This document shows, piece after piece, positions 19,215-27,743 of a stretch of DNA of 64,000 nucleotides. The notes beneath the pieces are model-generated. The model saw only the letters and a program-made list of their open reading frames with translations. It was not told where the DNA came from and searched no databases. Origin of the DNA: Vogesella sp. LIG4 (GTDB lineage: Bacteria; Pseudomonadota; Gammaproteobacteria; Burkholderiales; Chromobacteriaceae); assembly GCF_900090205.1 (NCBI RefSeq), contig NZ_LT607802.1:3303923-3367922 (forward strand). Direction: 5' to 3'. A program made the position numbers and the translations under genes. The stretch's first letter is position 1. Every line of letters starts with the position of its first letter.

Positions 19215-20351
19215 CTATTTCTGCCTGCTCAGCTGCGGCTGCATGCCGTGCGCCGGCTTGGGCATGAAGCCATTGGTCAGCAGATTCACCCCGATCCAGC
19301 CCAGCCCCAGCACGCCGACACACACGGCAAGCCAGGCGAAGACGCGAATCCAGCGCTCCTCCTTCCGTGCCGGCGCATCGGCGGCATCTCCCTCACCCGG
19401 TGCAGCTATGTCCTCCTCGCTGGCCAGCTGCAGTGCAGCGGGCGGCGGGCTTGCGGCCAACGTTGCCGCTGCGGCAAGCGCCACGGGCACCGGCTCGACA
19501 CTGGCGCTGGCAACTGCAGCCACGGTCCCGGCAGAAATCAATTCCGGCTCCGACCCCGGCGCGGCAACCGCCGCCGCAAGCACCGCAGGCTCATCATTCT
19601 CGGCCTCGCCCCAGGCGGCAAAGCGCTGCGCCAGCCCGGCGAACAGCCCCAGCGCCGGCGGCGGCACCAGCTGCTGCGCCTGCTGGCGGATGATGCGGCT
19701 TTCGCACAGCACGAATACCACGCACAGCAGCGGCACCACGAACGACAGCGCCGGCGCCTGGCTGTCCACCCAGCCGGCGAGCAGCGGGTCGGAAACCGCC
19801 AGCTGCCCGGCCAGCCAGCCCAGCAGCGCGCTGCCGGCCGGCAGTAGCAGCGGGTAGCTTTCCAGCAGGCGGGTAACGAACAGGCTGCCGTACATCAGGA
19901 TAGGCATGCTGAACAGCAGGCCCAGTATCAGCATCAGCACGCTGCCCTGGGTCATGGCGGCCAGCGCCACCACGTTGTCCAGGCTCAGGATCAGGTCGGC
20001 GGTAACCACCACCATCACCGCGGACCACAGCTGATCGCCGGCCGGGCGCAACTGTTCCCCGTCGCCGCCATCGTCGGCCAGCAGCAGCTTGATGGCGATC
20101 AGCAGCAGCAACGCCGCGCCTACCAGCTTCAGCATGGGAATGGCCAGCAGGAAGCTGGCCAGCGTGGTCAGCAGCACACGCAGCAGGATCGCAAACCCGG
20201 TGCCCAGCAGCACCGCGCGGCGGCGCAGCGCCGGCGGCAGCGAGCGACAGGCCATGGCGATCACCAGCGCGTTGTCCCCGCTGAGCAGCAGGTCGAACAG
20301 GAACACCTGCGCCGCCATGCCCAGCGAATGCGTCAAACTATCAAATTCCAT
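19215..20351 (-). CDS. TerC family integral membrane protein
   Basis: The start at 20351 follows an AAGGAGA site and gives 378 residues. TerC hallmarks are LLSGDNALVIAMA in the first membrane helix and LILSLDNVVALAA in the fifth, each with the Asp-Asn pair thought to contact metal. After seven membrane segments comes an unusual Ala/Pro-rich cytosolic linker of about 110 residues and then one more membrane helix (VFAWLAVCVGVLGLGWIGV). Such proteins export manganese or load metals onto secreted proteins in some bacteria. It lies 16 bases downstream of the NRAMP gene. Confidence 0.88.
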   Translation of the reverse strand: MEFDSLTHSLGMAAQVFLFDLLLSGDNALVIAMACRSLPPALRRRAVLLGTGFAILLRVLLTTLASFLLAIPMLKLVGAALLLLIAIKLLLADDGGDGEQLRPAGDQLWSAVMVVVTADLILSLDNVVALAAMTQGSVLMLILGLLFSMPILMYGSLFVTRLLESYPLLLPAGSALLGWLAGQLAVSDPLLAGWVDSQAPALSFVVPLLCVVFVLCESRIIRQQAQQLVPPPALGLFAGLAQRFAAWGEAENDEPAVLAAAVAAPGSEPELISAGTVAAVASASVEPVPVALAAAATLAASPPPAALQLASEEDIAAPGEGDAADAPARKEERWIRVFAWLAVCVGVLGLGWIGVNLLTNGFMPKPAHGMQPQLSRQK

Positions 20352-20367
20352 GCACTCTCCTTGGCGC

Positions 20368-21642
20368 CTAGCCCAGCGCTCCCGCCAGGCCGGCATACAG
20401 CCCCACGCCAGCGGCAAACATGAAAATCACACCGATCACCACCGCCCGGCCACCGCGCAGACGGTGCTGCGGCGGCAGCTCGTGGCGCGCCAGCCAGAAC
20501 AGAAAACCCAGCGTCACCGGCAGCAGCACCGCGTTTACCACCCCGGTGGCAATCGACAGCCGCACCAGGTTGATGCCGGACGCCACCAGCACACCGCCGG
20601 CCAGCAGCATCAGGCCGAAGGCGGAGTAGAACCACGGCGCCTCGCGCGGGTGCAGCTCCAGCGAGTGGTGCCGGCCGGTCACTTCGCCCAGCGCCCAGGC
20701 CACCGACAGGCAGACCACGATGGTGGCTACCAGCGCGCCGCCGCCCAGCGCCATGGCAAACAGCATGCGGCCAACGTGCTCGCCCAGCACCGAGGTAAAC
20801 GCCTGCGCAATCTGCGGAATATCGTCCAGCCGCATGCCGCCGCCGTGGCTGCCGAACGCGGCGGCCGCGGCCACCAGCACGGCAGCGGTAATCACCTGGC
20901 ACAGCACTGCACCCAGCAGGGTATCCAGCCGTGCCGCGCGCAGGTCGCCCAGCGTCAGGCCCTTGTCCAGCAAGGCGGACTGCTGATAGAACACCGTCCA
21001 CGGCATGATGCTGGTGCCAAGGTTGGCCGCAAGCAGGTAGAGGTAGTCGTGATTGGCCAGCGGCATGTGCCGCAGCTGCGCGGCCATCTGGTGGTAGTCC
21101 GGCCGGGCATGCCAGGCCACCAGCAGGAAGGCCAGCTCGAATACCCCGAACAGGATGGCCACCCGCTCCACCGAGCGGTAGCTGCCGGTGCAGACCATGA
21201 AGAAGATCAGGCCGCCCACCAGCAGCATGCTCAGCCACACCGGCACGCCGTACAGCTGCCCCACCCCGGCCAGGCCGCTCATTTCGGTGGCCAGCGCGCC
21301 AAAGCAGCTCACCCCCAGCGTGAGCATGGAACACCAGGCCAGCGTGCGCCCGAAGCGCGCGCGCACCAGCTCGCCATAGCCCTTGCCGGTGCACAGCGCC
21401 AGCCGCACCGTCAGCTCCTGTACCACGAACAGCAGCGGGATGATCAGCAGTTGCAGCAGCAACAGTCTGTACCCCCACTGCGCCCCGCTCTGGGCGGCGG
21501 TGATCACGCTGCCGGCATCGGTATCTGCCAGCATTACCACCAGGCCGGGGCCGAGGATGGCCGCCAGCTGCCGCAGGCGCGCCACCGGCAGCATCATGCC
21601 GGCACGCCAGCCTGCAACATCAGCCGTGCGACCATTGCTCAC
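20368..21642 (-). CDS. NRAMP-family divalent metal transporter, divergent clade
   Basis: The protein has 424 residues, about 11 membrane segments and a GTG start overlapping the hflC stop (GTGA). The fold is NRAMP-like, but the metal-site motifs differ from canonical MntH: DPGN in helix 1 is DTDAGS (ADTDAGSVITAAQSGAQWGY), and MPH in helix 6 is MPW (LGTSIMPWTVFYQQSA). The substrate may therefore not be manganese or iron. Translational coupling to the HflKC pair and proximity to TerC suggest a membrane complex or a shared metal role. Two copies of GTTGGCCGCA lie inside the gene. Confidence 0.85.
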   Translation of the reverse strand: MSNGRTADVAGWRAGMMLPVARLRQLAAILGPGLVVMLADTDAGSVITAAQSGAQWGYRLLLLQLLIIPLLFVVQELTVRLALCTGKGYGELVRARFGRTLAWCSMLTLGVSCFGALATEMSGLAGVGQLYGVPVWLSMLLVGGLIFFMVCTGSYRSVERVAILFGVFELAFLLVAWHARPDYHQMAAQLRHMPLANHDYLYLLAANLGTSIMPWTVFYQQSALLDKGLTLGDLRAARLDTLLGAVLCQVITAAVLVAAAAAFGSHGGGMRLDDIPQIAQAFTSVLGEHVGRMLFAMALGGGALVATIVVCLSVAWALGEVTGRHHSLELHPREAPWFYSAFGLMLLAGGVLVASGINLVRLSIATGVVNAVLLPVTLGFLFWLARHELPPQHRLRGGRAVVIGVIFMFAAGVGLYAGLAGALG

Positions 21643-22517
21643 GGCTTGGCACCGGCCGGGCCCGTCTTGAAGTCATGCAGCAGCGCGGAATCGGGCGTCA
21701 GCACCAGCGTGGCGCCGGAGTCGGCCAGCGCCTGGCGGTAGGTCTGCAGCGAACGGTAGAACTTGTAGAACTTCGGGTCCTTGCTGAAAGCATGCGCCAG
21801 GATGCGGTTGGCCTCGGCATCCGCCTCGCCGCGAATAATTGCGCTCTGGCGCTGCGCCTCGGACAGGATCACCGTGCGCTCGCTGTCGGCCTTGGCCTGG
21901 ATCTGCTGCGCCCATTCGGCACCCTGCGCACGCAGTTGCTTGGCTTCCTGCTGGCGTGCGGATTTCATGCGGTCGTAGATCGCCTGGCTGGTTTCCAGCG
22001 GCAGGTCGGCACGGTGCAGGCGCACCTCGGTGACTTCGATGCCCAGCGGCCGTGCGCGCTCGGTCACCTCGCGCTGGATCTGCTCCACGATGCCGCCGCG
22101 CTCGCCGGACAACAGCGAGTGGATCATCACCTTGCCCAGCTCGCGGCGCAGCGAGGAGCTGACCAGCTGCGCCAGCTGGATATTGGCCTGATCCACCGTA
22201 CGCAGCGACTGGTAGAAGCGCAGCGGGCTGGCGATGCGGTAGCGGGTATAGGTTTCCACCTCCAGCCGCTTTTCATCGCCCAGGATCACCTGCTCCGGCG
22301 GCGGCGCCAGCGTCTGCAGGCGCGTGTCGTAATACTGCACGCTGTCGATTACCGGCAGCTTGAATTTCAGGCCCGGCTGCTGATCGACATCAATGGGCGC
22401 CCCCAGGCGCACCACCAGCGCATTCTGCCCTTCCGGCAAGGTGTACAGCGACGAAGACAGCAGCCAGAAGGCGGCAATGGCGCCCAGCAGGCCGATACCA
22501 CGCAAGCGCTTGTCCAT
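21639..22517 (-). CDS. hflC: HflC-like SPFH protein
   Basis: The 292-residue protein starts at 22517 inside TGATG shared with the hflK stop. It has an N-terminal membrane anchor (LLGAIAAFWLLSSSLYTLPE), an SPFH/band 7 domain (GQNALVVRLGAPIDVDQQPG), and a long charged coiled coil (REVTERARPLGIEVTEVRLH onward, ending in DPKFYKFYRSLQTYRQAL). HflC with HflK forms a cage around the FtsH protease in E. coli. The usual hfq-hflX neighbourhood is absent, so this may be a second pair with another partner. Confidence 0.85.
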   Translation of the reverse strand: MDKRLRGIGLLGAIAAFWLLSSSLYTLPEGQNALVVRLGAPIDVDQQPGLKFKLPVIDSVQYYDTRLQTLAPPPEQVILGDEKRLEVETYTRYRIASPLRFYQSLRTVDQANIQLAQLVSSSLRRELGKVMIHSLLSGERGGIVEQIQREVTERARPLGIEVTEVRLHRADLPLETSQAIYDRMKSARQQEAKQLRAQGAEWAQQIQAKADSERTVILSEAQRQSAIIRGEADAEANRILAHAFSKDPKFYKFYRSLQTYRQALADSGATLVLTPDSALLHDFKTGPAGAKP

Positions 22518-23551
22518 CAGCGCACCTCCTTGCCGGCCGGTTTGGCCTTGTCCTGCAGCGGCATATAGGGCACCACGCCAGACATGCCCTTGCCGGACGA
22601 ATCGATGATCACTTTGCTGGCCTTCTTCAGTACTTCGTCCATGCTTTCCAGGTACAGGCGCCAGGCGGTCACGTCCCTGGCCTGCGCATAACTCTGGTAC
22701 ACCGCATCGAAGCGCTGCGCCTCGCCCTGCGCCAGGTTCACCACCTGGCTCTTGTAGGCCTCGGCCTCCTGCTGGATGCGGTTGGCCTCGCCGCGTGCCT
22801 TGGGCAGCACGTCGTTGCTGTAGGCCTGCGCCTCGTTGCGCGCCCGCTCCTGGTCGGCACGCGCGCGCTGCACGTCGTTGAAGGCGTCGATTACCGACGA
22901 TGGCGGGTCTACCCGCTGCAGCTGCACCTGGGTCACCCAGATTCCGGTCTGCTCCTGGTCCAGCCACTGCTGCAGCAGGACGCGGGTTTCGTCCGCCACC
23001 TGCTGGCGGCGGTTGGACATCACCGCCTGGATGGGGGTGCGCGACACGGTATCGCGCAGTGCGCTTTCCGCCGCGATGCGCAGCGCGGTTTCCGGGTCCT
23101 TCACCTTGAACAGGAACTTGCCGGCATCCTTGATGCGCCAGAACACCGCGCAGTCGGCCTCCACCAGGTTTTCATCTCCGGTGAGCATCTGCATGTCGCG
23201 CGGGTCTACGCTCTGGTTCTGCGCGCCGTCATACAGGTTGGCCAGGTGAATCTGGTTGATCTGGGTAACCTTGGGCAGCAGCAGCGTCTCCACCGGCCAC
23301 GGCAGGTGGTAATGCAGCCCCGGGCCGGTGGTATCCACCCACTGGCCGAAGCGCAGCACCACGCCCTGCTCGTCCGGTTGCACCTTGTAGATGCCGCTCA
23401 TCGCCCAGCCGGCCAGCAGCAGCGCCGCCAGCAGCCCCAGGCCCTTGCCCTGCAGCCCCAGCAATTGCAAGTAGTAGGCCAGGTGGCGGCGCAGCAGCCG
23501 CCCGCCGGGCAGGGCTGCCGCCGCGGCGTCGTCGGATGATTGGGAGGCCAT
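22517..23551 (-). CDS. hflK: HflK-like SPFH protein
   Basis: The start at 23551 gives 344 residues; ten more codons are open upstream. After a short cytosolic segment comes one membrane helix (GLLAALLLAGWAMSGIYKVQ), the SPFH domain (VQPDEQGVVLRFGQWVDTTG, PGLHYHLPWPVE), and a coiled coil with QAYSNDVLPKARGEANRIQQ. It is shorter than E. coli HflK and lacks its Gly-rich N-terminus. It is the first gene of an operon continuing with hflC, NRAMP and TerC. The 190 bases before it are AT-rich, a good place for the promoter. Confidence 0.85.
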   Translation of the reverse strand: MASQSSDDAAAAALPGGRLLRRHLAYYLQLLGLQGKGLGLLAALLLAGWAMSGIYKVQPDEQGVVLRFGQWVDTTGPGLHYHLPWPVETLLLPKVTQINQIHLANLYDGAQNQSVDPRDMQMLTGDENLVEADCAVFWRIKDAGKFLFKVKDPETALRIAAESALRDTVSRTPIQAVMSNRRQQVADETRVLLQQWLDQEQTGIWVTQVQLQRVDPPSSVIDAFNDVQRARADQERARNEAQAYSNDVLPKARGEANRIQQEAEAYKSQVVNLAQGEAQRFDAVYQSYAQARDVTAWRLYLESMDEVLKKASKVIIDSSGKGMSGVVPYMPLQDKAKPAGKEVR

Positions 23552-23739
23552 GTAGCGCTGTTCTCCAGATACGCGGCGCAATATTCAGGATGCTGTTATT
23601 ACGCGGCGTAAAATAAATGCGGAATTAACCTGTCAATATTCAATTTATTAATAATTATTAAGCAATTAATTAATAAATTATGCAGCAGGCGTTATACCGC
23701 AGACACTACAGCCAGACCAGCCCTGCCATTTGATTAAAA

Positions 23740-24414
23740 TCACATACCAGGCTTGATACGCCCATGGCATGGCGCCGGCGTGCATTTTTCCGCCGTGGCC
23801 GAGGCCGAGCGGTGCCACACCTCGCGCACATAGGGGCGCGCATGCCCGGCCAGCGACAGCGCCGCACCGCGAATCCAGAAGCGCGTGGGCAGGCTTTGCC
23901 CGTACAGCGCCAGGAACAGCATGGCGAATACCAGCAGCAGAATGCGACCATCAGGGTGAGATTCGCGAAAGCGCCGCGACAGGTCGATGAAGATCAGGCT
24001 GACCAGCAGGCCAAGCAGCACGCCCGCCGTTACCTCGGACAGCGAGTGCGCTTTCAGGATCACGCGGGAAACCGCCACGAACAGACCGATCAGCGAGGCG
24101 GCGGCGGCACCCCACAGGCGGACTTTCACCGTTTGCTGATGCAGCAGCAGATAGGCGGCGGTGGGAAAGATGGCGGTAGCCAGCATGGCGTGCCCGCTGA
24201 TGCCGGTGAAATCGATGGCGTGCGCGCCAATGCCCCAGCCAACGAACAGCGCCTTGGTTACCGTGACCAGCGCCACGGCAAACAGGAATACCACCAGCCA
24301 CAGCAGGCAGCTGCGCCAGGCACGGCCGGCAGCCAGGAACAATGCAATGGCCAGCGCAAACGGCAGCAACAAGGCCGAACTGCCGAAGTTTGTAACGGTA
24401 ACCCAGGAAAACAT
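23740..24414 (-). CDS. PAP2-family membrane phosphatase
   Basis: With the ATG at 24414 the protein has 224 residues; a TTG at 24456 would add 14. It has about six membrane segments. The PAP2 signature is present: SGHAMLATAIFP with the general-acid His, and SRVILKAHSLSEVTAG with the nucleophilic His and assisting Arg. The first KxxxxxxRP-type element is not clear. Family members remove phosphate from lipid phosphates such as undecaprenyl pyrophosphate or phosphatidic acid at the periplasmic face. The last 30 residues are polar and Cys-containing. It is flanked by unrelated units. Confidence 0.8.
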   Translation of the reverse strand: MFSWVTVTNFGSSALLLPFALAIALFLAAGRAWRSCLLWLVVFLFAVALVTVTKALFVGWGIGAHAIDFTGISGHAMLATAIFPTAAYLLLHQQTVKVRLWGAAAASLIGLFVAVSRVILKAHSLSEVTAGVLLGLLVSLIFIDLSRRFRESHPDGRILLLVFAMLFLALYGQSLPTRFWIRGAALSLAGHARPYVREVWHRSASATAEKCTPAPCHGRIKPGM

Positions 24415-24573
24415 ATTGCCAGACGCCAGAAACCGGAATAACGCCAAGGGCGGCAATCATACCATTGCCCGTCATTTTTATTGACGACGCCATTACCGAA
24501 TCAATTATCGGCGATTTTATTTCCCTTCGCCGCTTAAATGGTCGCTGCCAATAAGGCGGCGGCACACCGGGTT

Positions 24574-25587
24574 TCAGACATTGGCGACCGTGTGAATGGC
24601 AAACGGCAGCACCACCTGCACCGATGCACGATCGTTACGGCCCTGCAGGCCGGCCAGCATGGTGTCCACCAGCCGCGTCGACATCCATTCCAGCGGGTGC
24701 GACAGCACCATGCTCACCAGCTCCTCGTTCAGCGCCTGGCGGGTAATGTCGGTCAGGTCGTGGCAGATGGTGACCAGCCCGCTGCGCTGTTCTTCGCGCA
24801 GCGCCTCGATCACGCCTTCAATGCCGCCGCCGGCCACGTAGATGCCGGCCAGGTCCGGGTGGCGATCCAGCAGCTCCAGCGTGGCGCCCTGCGCCAGGTT
24901 GATGTCCTCCAGGCTGGGCAGGGTTTCCAGCACCTGGAACTGCGGCGCGTACTCGCGCAGATAGGCGCGAAAGCTGATCTCGCACTGCTCCTGGCACAGA
25001 TAGCGGTGGCTGCCCAGGATCAGCCCCACCTTGCCCGGCTGGCGGCTGAGGCGGGAAATCGCCCATGCCGCCGTGCGGCCAACTTTGCGGTTGTCCAGCC
25101 CCACGTAGCCGGCGCAGCCATCGGCGGTGAGGTCGGATACCAGCGCGTACACCGGCATGCCGCGTGCCGCCAGCGTGTCGATGGCCTGGCTGATCAGCGG
25201 ATGGTCGGCCGCCACCACCGCGATGGCATCCACGTCGCGCGCCATGCTCAGCAACCGGGCGGCGACGTGCTGCGGCGTCAATACATCCAGGTAGTCGATC
25301 AGCAGCTTTGCGCGCCCTGCTGCCGCCTGCTCCAGCGCCAGCCCCAGCTCGCGGTAAAAATATGTGCTCTGCCGCTGCAGCAGGATGCCCAGCCGGGGCG
25401 CCGCCTGCTGCTGCTCGATGCGGTGGCGGATCAGCCCGGTGCGGTGAAAGCCCAGCTGCTCCGCCGCCGCCAGCACCTTCTGCGCCGTCTGCGGCCGCAC
25501 TTTGGCGCGCTGGTTGATCACGCGATCCACCGTGGCCACACCCACACCGGCCAGCCGCGCCACGTCTTCCATGGTCGGGCCGCTCAT
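24574..25587 (-). CDS. LacI-family transcriptional regulator of the sugar/inositol-type operon
   Basis: The protein has 337 residues. The N-terminal helix-turn-helix is typical (TMEDVARLAGVGVATVDRVI; the usual VSRVL is VDRVI), followed by a periplasmic-binding-protein-like effector domain. A GGAGGGG site precedes the ATG. A perfect palindrome lies 11-30 bases upstream of its start, and a half-site occurs before the divergent operon, indicating autoregulation and control of the isomerase/dehydrogenase genes. The effector is probably an inositol or sugar derivative, inferred from the operon. Confidence 0.92.
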   Translation of the reverse strand: MSGPTMEDVARLAGVGVATVDRVINQRAKVRPQTAQKVLAAAEQLGFHRTGLIRHRIEQQQAAPRLGILLQRQSTYFYRELGLALEQAAAGRAKLLIDYLDVLTPQHVAARLLSMARDVDAIAVVAADHPLISQAIDTLAARGMPVYALVSDLTADGCAGYVGLDNRKVGRTAAWAISRLSRQPGKVGLILGSHRYLCQEQCEISFRAYLREYAPQFQVLETLPSLEDINLAQGATLELLDRHPDLAGIYVAGGGIEGVIEALREEQRSGLVTICHDLTDITRQALNEELVSMVLSHPLEWMSTRLVDTMLAGLQGRNDRASVQVVLPFAIHTVANV

Positions 25588-25597
25588 TTCCCCTCCG

Positions 25598-25617
25598 TTT
25601 TGATAGAACTATCAAAA
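25598..25617. promoter_or_regulatory. LacI-type operator (perfect 9-2-9 palindrome)
   Basis: TTTTGATAG-AA-CTATCAAAA is a perfect inverted repeat just upstream of the lacI-family ribosome site. Its position predicts repression of the regulator gene and possibly of the divergent operon. Confidence 0.8.
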
Positions 25618-25744
25618 ATTGCTTATGGCTGAATGATAGGTGGTGGCATGCAAGTGGCCCGCCTTATTGCCTTGTGGAATCAGCCAATTAAACTGGACTT
25701 GCCGCAAGCCATGCCAGCAATGGCTGCCAGCATATCAGCAAAAC

Positions 25745-25753
25745 TATCAAAAT
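25745..25753. promoter_or_regulatory. Second LacI half-site before the catabolic operon
   Basis: CTATCAAAA repeats one arm of the 25598 palindrome, about 20 bases before the first plus-strand start. Two sites about 140 bases apart could support DNA looping. Confidence 0.5.
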
Positions 25754-25773
25754 AGCCCGGAGAAGACACTGCC

Positions 25774-26673
25774 ATGAAAATCGCGCTCGACCCCTATATG
25801 CACCGCCACCTCGACCTGCCGGCACTGGTGCGCAAGACCGCAGAGCTGGGCTATGACCAGATCGAACTGTCGCCGCGCGCCGACTTCCTCGACTGGTGGG
25901 TGATGCCGCGCGCCCACGCCGCGCGCATCGCCGGCTTCAAGCGTGCGCTGCGCGAGCATGGCGTCGGCCTGGCCACCCTGCAGCCGATGTACCGCTGGGC
26001 CAGCCCGTTCGAGGACGAGCGCCAGTGGGCGGTGAAGTGCTGGAAGAAGGCCATTGAAGTGGCGGTGGAAATGGACTGCCGGCTGATGATCTCCGAATTC
26101 GGCCGTGGCGCCTCACCGGAGCGCTCCGTCGGCCAGGGCGCCGGCACCAATACCAAAGAGATGTGCGAGGCCGCCTGGTGGCGCTCGATGGAAGAACTGG
26201 TACCCATCCTGGAGCGCGAGGACATCACCCTGTCGGTGGAGCCGCACCCGGAAGACTGGGTGGAAACCCTGGCCCCGGCGCTGGACATCGTGCAGGTGCT
26301 GGGCTCCCGCCACGTCAAGCTGTCCTACATCGCGCCGCACACCTTCTACTACGGCGACGACATGGCCGCCATGCTGCGCGCCGCCGCGCCGGTACTGGCC
26401 CATGTGCGCGTGGCCGACACCTTCAACCACAAGGCCAGCTCGCAGCTGCGCTACATCGTCAACCCGCCCGGCTCCGGCCACATCCGCGTGCACCAGCACC
26501 TGGATATCGGCCAGGGCGAAATCGACTGGGAGGTGTTCTTCGCCACCCTGGCCGACATCGGCTTCGACGGCGTGCTGTCGTCCTGCGTGTTCGCCTGGGA
26601 GGAGCGCGCCGACGAGTCCGCGCGCTTCATGCGCGGCGAGATCCAGCGCTACCTCGACAAGCACCAGCGCTAA
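25774..26673 (+). CDS. Sugar phosphate isomerase/epimerase-like TIM-barrel enzyme
   Basis: The protein has 299 residues with an AP-endonuclease-2/xylose-isomerase-like TIM barrel. Metal-ligand-type positions are visible in strand-end motifs: DQIELSPRADF, SVEPHPEDW, HVKLSYIAPHTF, RVADTFNH and the HLDIGQGEIDW segment that closes the barrel. Such enzymes isomerise or epimerise keto-sugars or inosose derivatives with a divalent metal. The substrate cannot be told from sequence. It is the first gene of a three-gene unit under the LacI regulator, with a GGAGA site. Confidence 0.8.
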   Translation: MKIALDPYMHRHLDLPALVRKTAELGYDQIELSPRADFLDWWVMPRAHAARIAGFKRALREHGVGLATLQPMYRWASPFEDERQWAVKCWKKAIEVAVEMDCRLMISEFGRGASPERSVGQGAGTNTKEMCEAAWWRSMEELVPILEREDITLSVEPHPEDWVETLAPALDIVQVLGSRHVKLSYIAPHTFYYGDDMAAMLRAAAPVLAHVRVADTFNHKASSQLRYIVNPPGSGHIRVHQHLDIGQGEIDWEVFFATLADIGFDGVLSSCVFAWEERADESARFMRGEIQRYLDKHQR

Positions 26674-26755
26674 ACCAGCCACATCCTGAACCGATTCCAG
26701 CCTCCCCGCGCACGGCGCGGGGCAGGCCCCGCTTTACCTGAAAAACGGAGACATC

Positions 26756-27682
26756 ATGAGCATCAAGATTGCCAGCGCCCCCTGCTGCTGGGGCGTGGAC
26801 GACGTGAACAACCCGCATCTGCCGCCATGGCAGCGGGTGCTGGACGAAGCCGCGCAGGCCGGCTACCAGGGCATCGAGCTGGGCCCCTACGGCTACATTC
26901 CGCTGGACGTGGAACAGGTGGGCAATGCCCTGCACCGCCACCAGCTGTACATCGTGGCCGGCACCATCTTCGACGACCTGGTGGCTGCAAAAAACCTGGA
27001 CAGCCTGCTGCGCCAGACCCGCGACATCTGCAGCCTGATCACCCGCCTGCCGCGCCCGCCGCAGGTAGACGGCCAGCGGTTCGCCGCCCCCTACCTGGTG
27101 GTGATGGACTGGGGCCACCCGGAGCGCGACTTCCAGGCTGGGCACAGCGAACGCGCGCCGCGCCTGGCCGCCGCAGACTGGCAGCGCATGGTGGCGCACA
27201 TCCGCCAGATTGCCGCCGTGGCGCACAACGAGTTCGGCGTGCGCACCGTGATCCACCCGCATGCCGGCGGCTATATCGAGTTCGCCGACGAGATCCTGCA
27301 GATCCTGGCCGACATTCCCTACACCGAGGCCGGGCTGTGCCTGGACACCGGCCACCTGTACTACGCCGGCATGGACCCGGCTAAGTGGCTGCGCCAGCAC
27401 GCCAGCCGCCTGGACTACATCCACTTCAAGGATATCGACCTGGCGGTGTACCAGCAGGTGATGCAGCAACGCATTGCTTTCTTCGACGCCTGCGCCAAGG
27501 GGGTGATGTGCCCGATCGGCAAGGGGGTGATCGACTACCCGGCCATCCGCCAGCTGCTGGATGACATCGGCTACCACGGCTACATCACCATCGAACAGGA
27601 ACGCGACCCGCGCCATGCCGACAGCAGCCTGCGCGACGTCACTGCCAGCCTGCACTACCTGCAACAGGCCGGCTTCAACTGA
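26756..27682 (+). CDS. IolE/IolI-like TIM-barrel isomerase or dehydratase
   Basis: The protein has 308 residues with the same fold but little close similarity to the preceding gene. Motifs are IASAPCCWGVDD, AGYQGIELGPYGYIP, VIHPHAGGYIEF, GLCLDTGHLYYAG, YIHFKDID and YITIEQERDP, with Glu, Asp, His and Glu at strand ends suited to a metal. This resembles IolE (2-keto-myo-inositol dehydratase) and IolI (inosose isomerase). It starts 82 bases after the first isomerase. Pairing with a Gfo/Idh/MocA dehydrogenase supports an inositol or keto-sugar pathway. Confidence 0.8.
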   Translation: MSIKIASAPCCWGVDDVNNPHLPPWQRVLDEAAQAGYQGIELGPYGYIPLDVEQVGNALHRHQLYIVAGTIFDDLVAAKNLDSLLRQTRDICSLITRLPRPPQVDGQRFAAPYLVVMDWGHPERDFQAGHSERAPRLAAADWQRMVAHIRQIAAVAHNEFGVRTVIHPHAGGYIEFADEILQILADIPYTEAGLCLDTGHLYYAGMDPAKWLRQHASRLDYIHFKDIDLAVYQQVMQQRIAFFDACAKGVMCPIGKGVIDYPAIRQLLDDIGYHGYITIEQERDPRHADSSLRDVTASLHYLQQAGFN

Positions 27683-27743
27683 CATGACCAGCAGCCAGCC
27701 GCGCCACGGCGCAAGGTTGGCCGCATACACAGGAGACAGAGAC

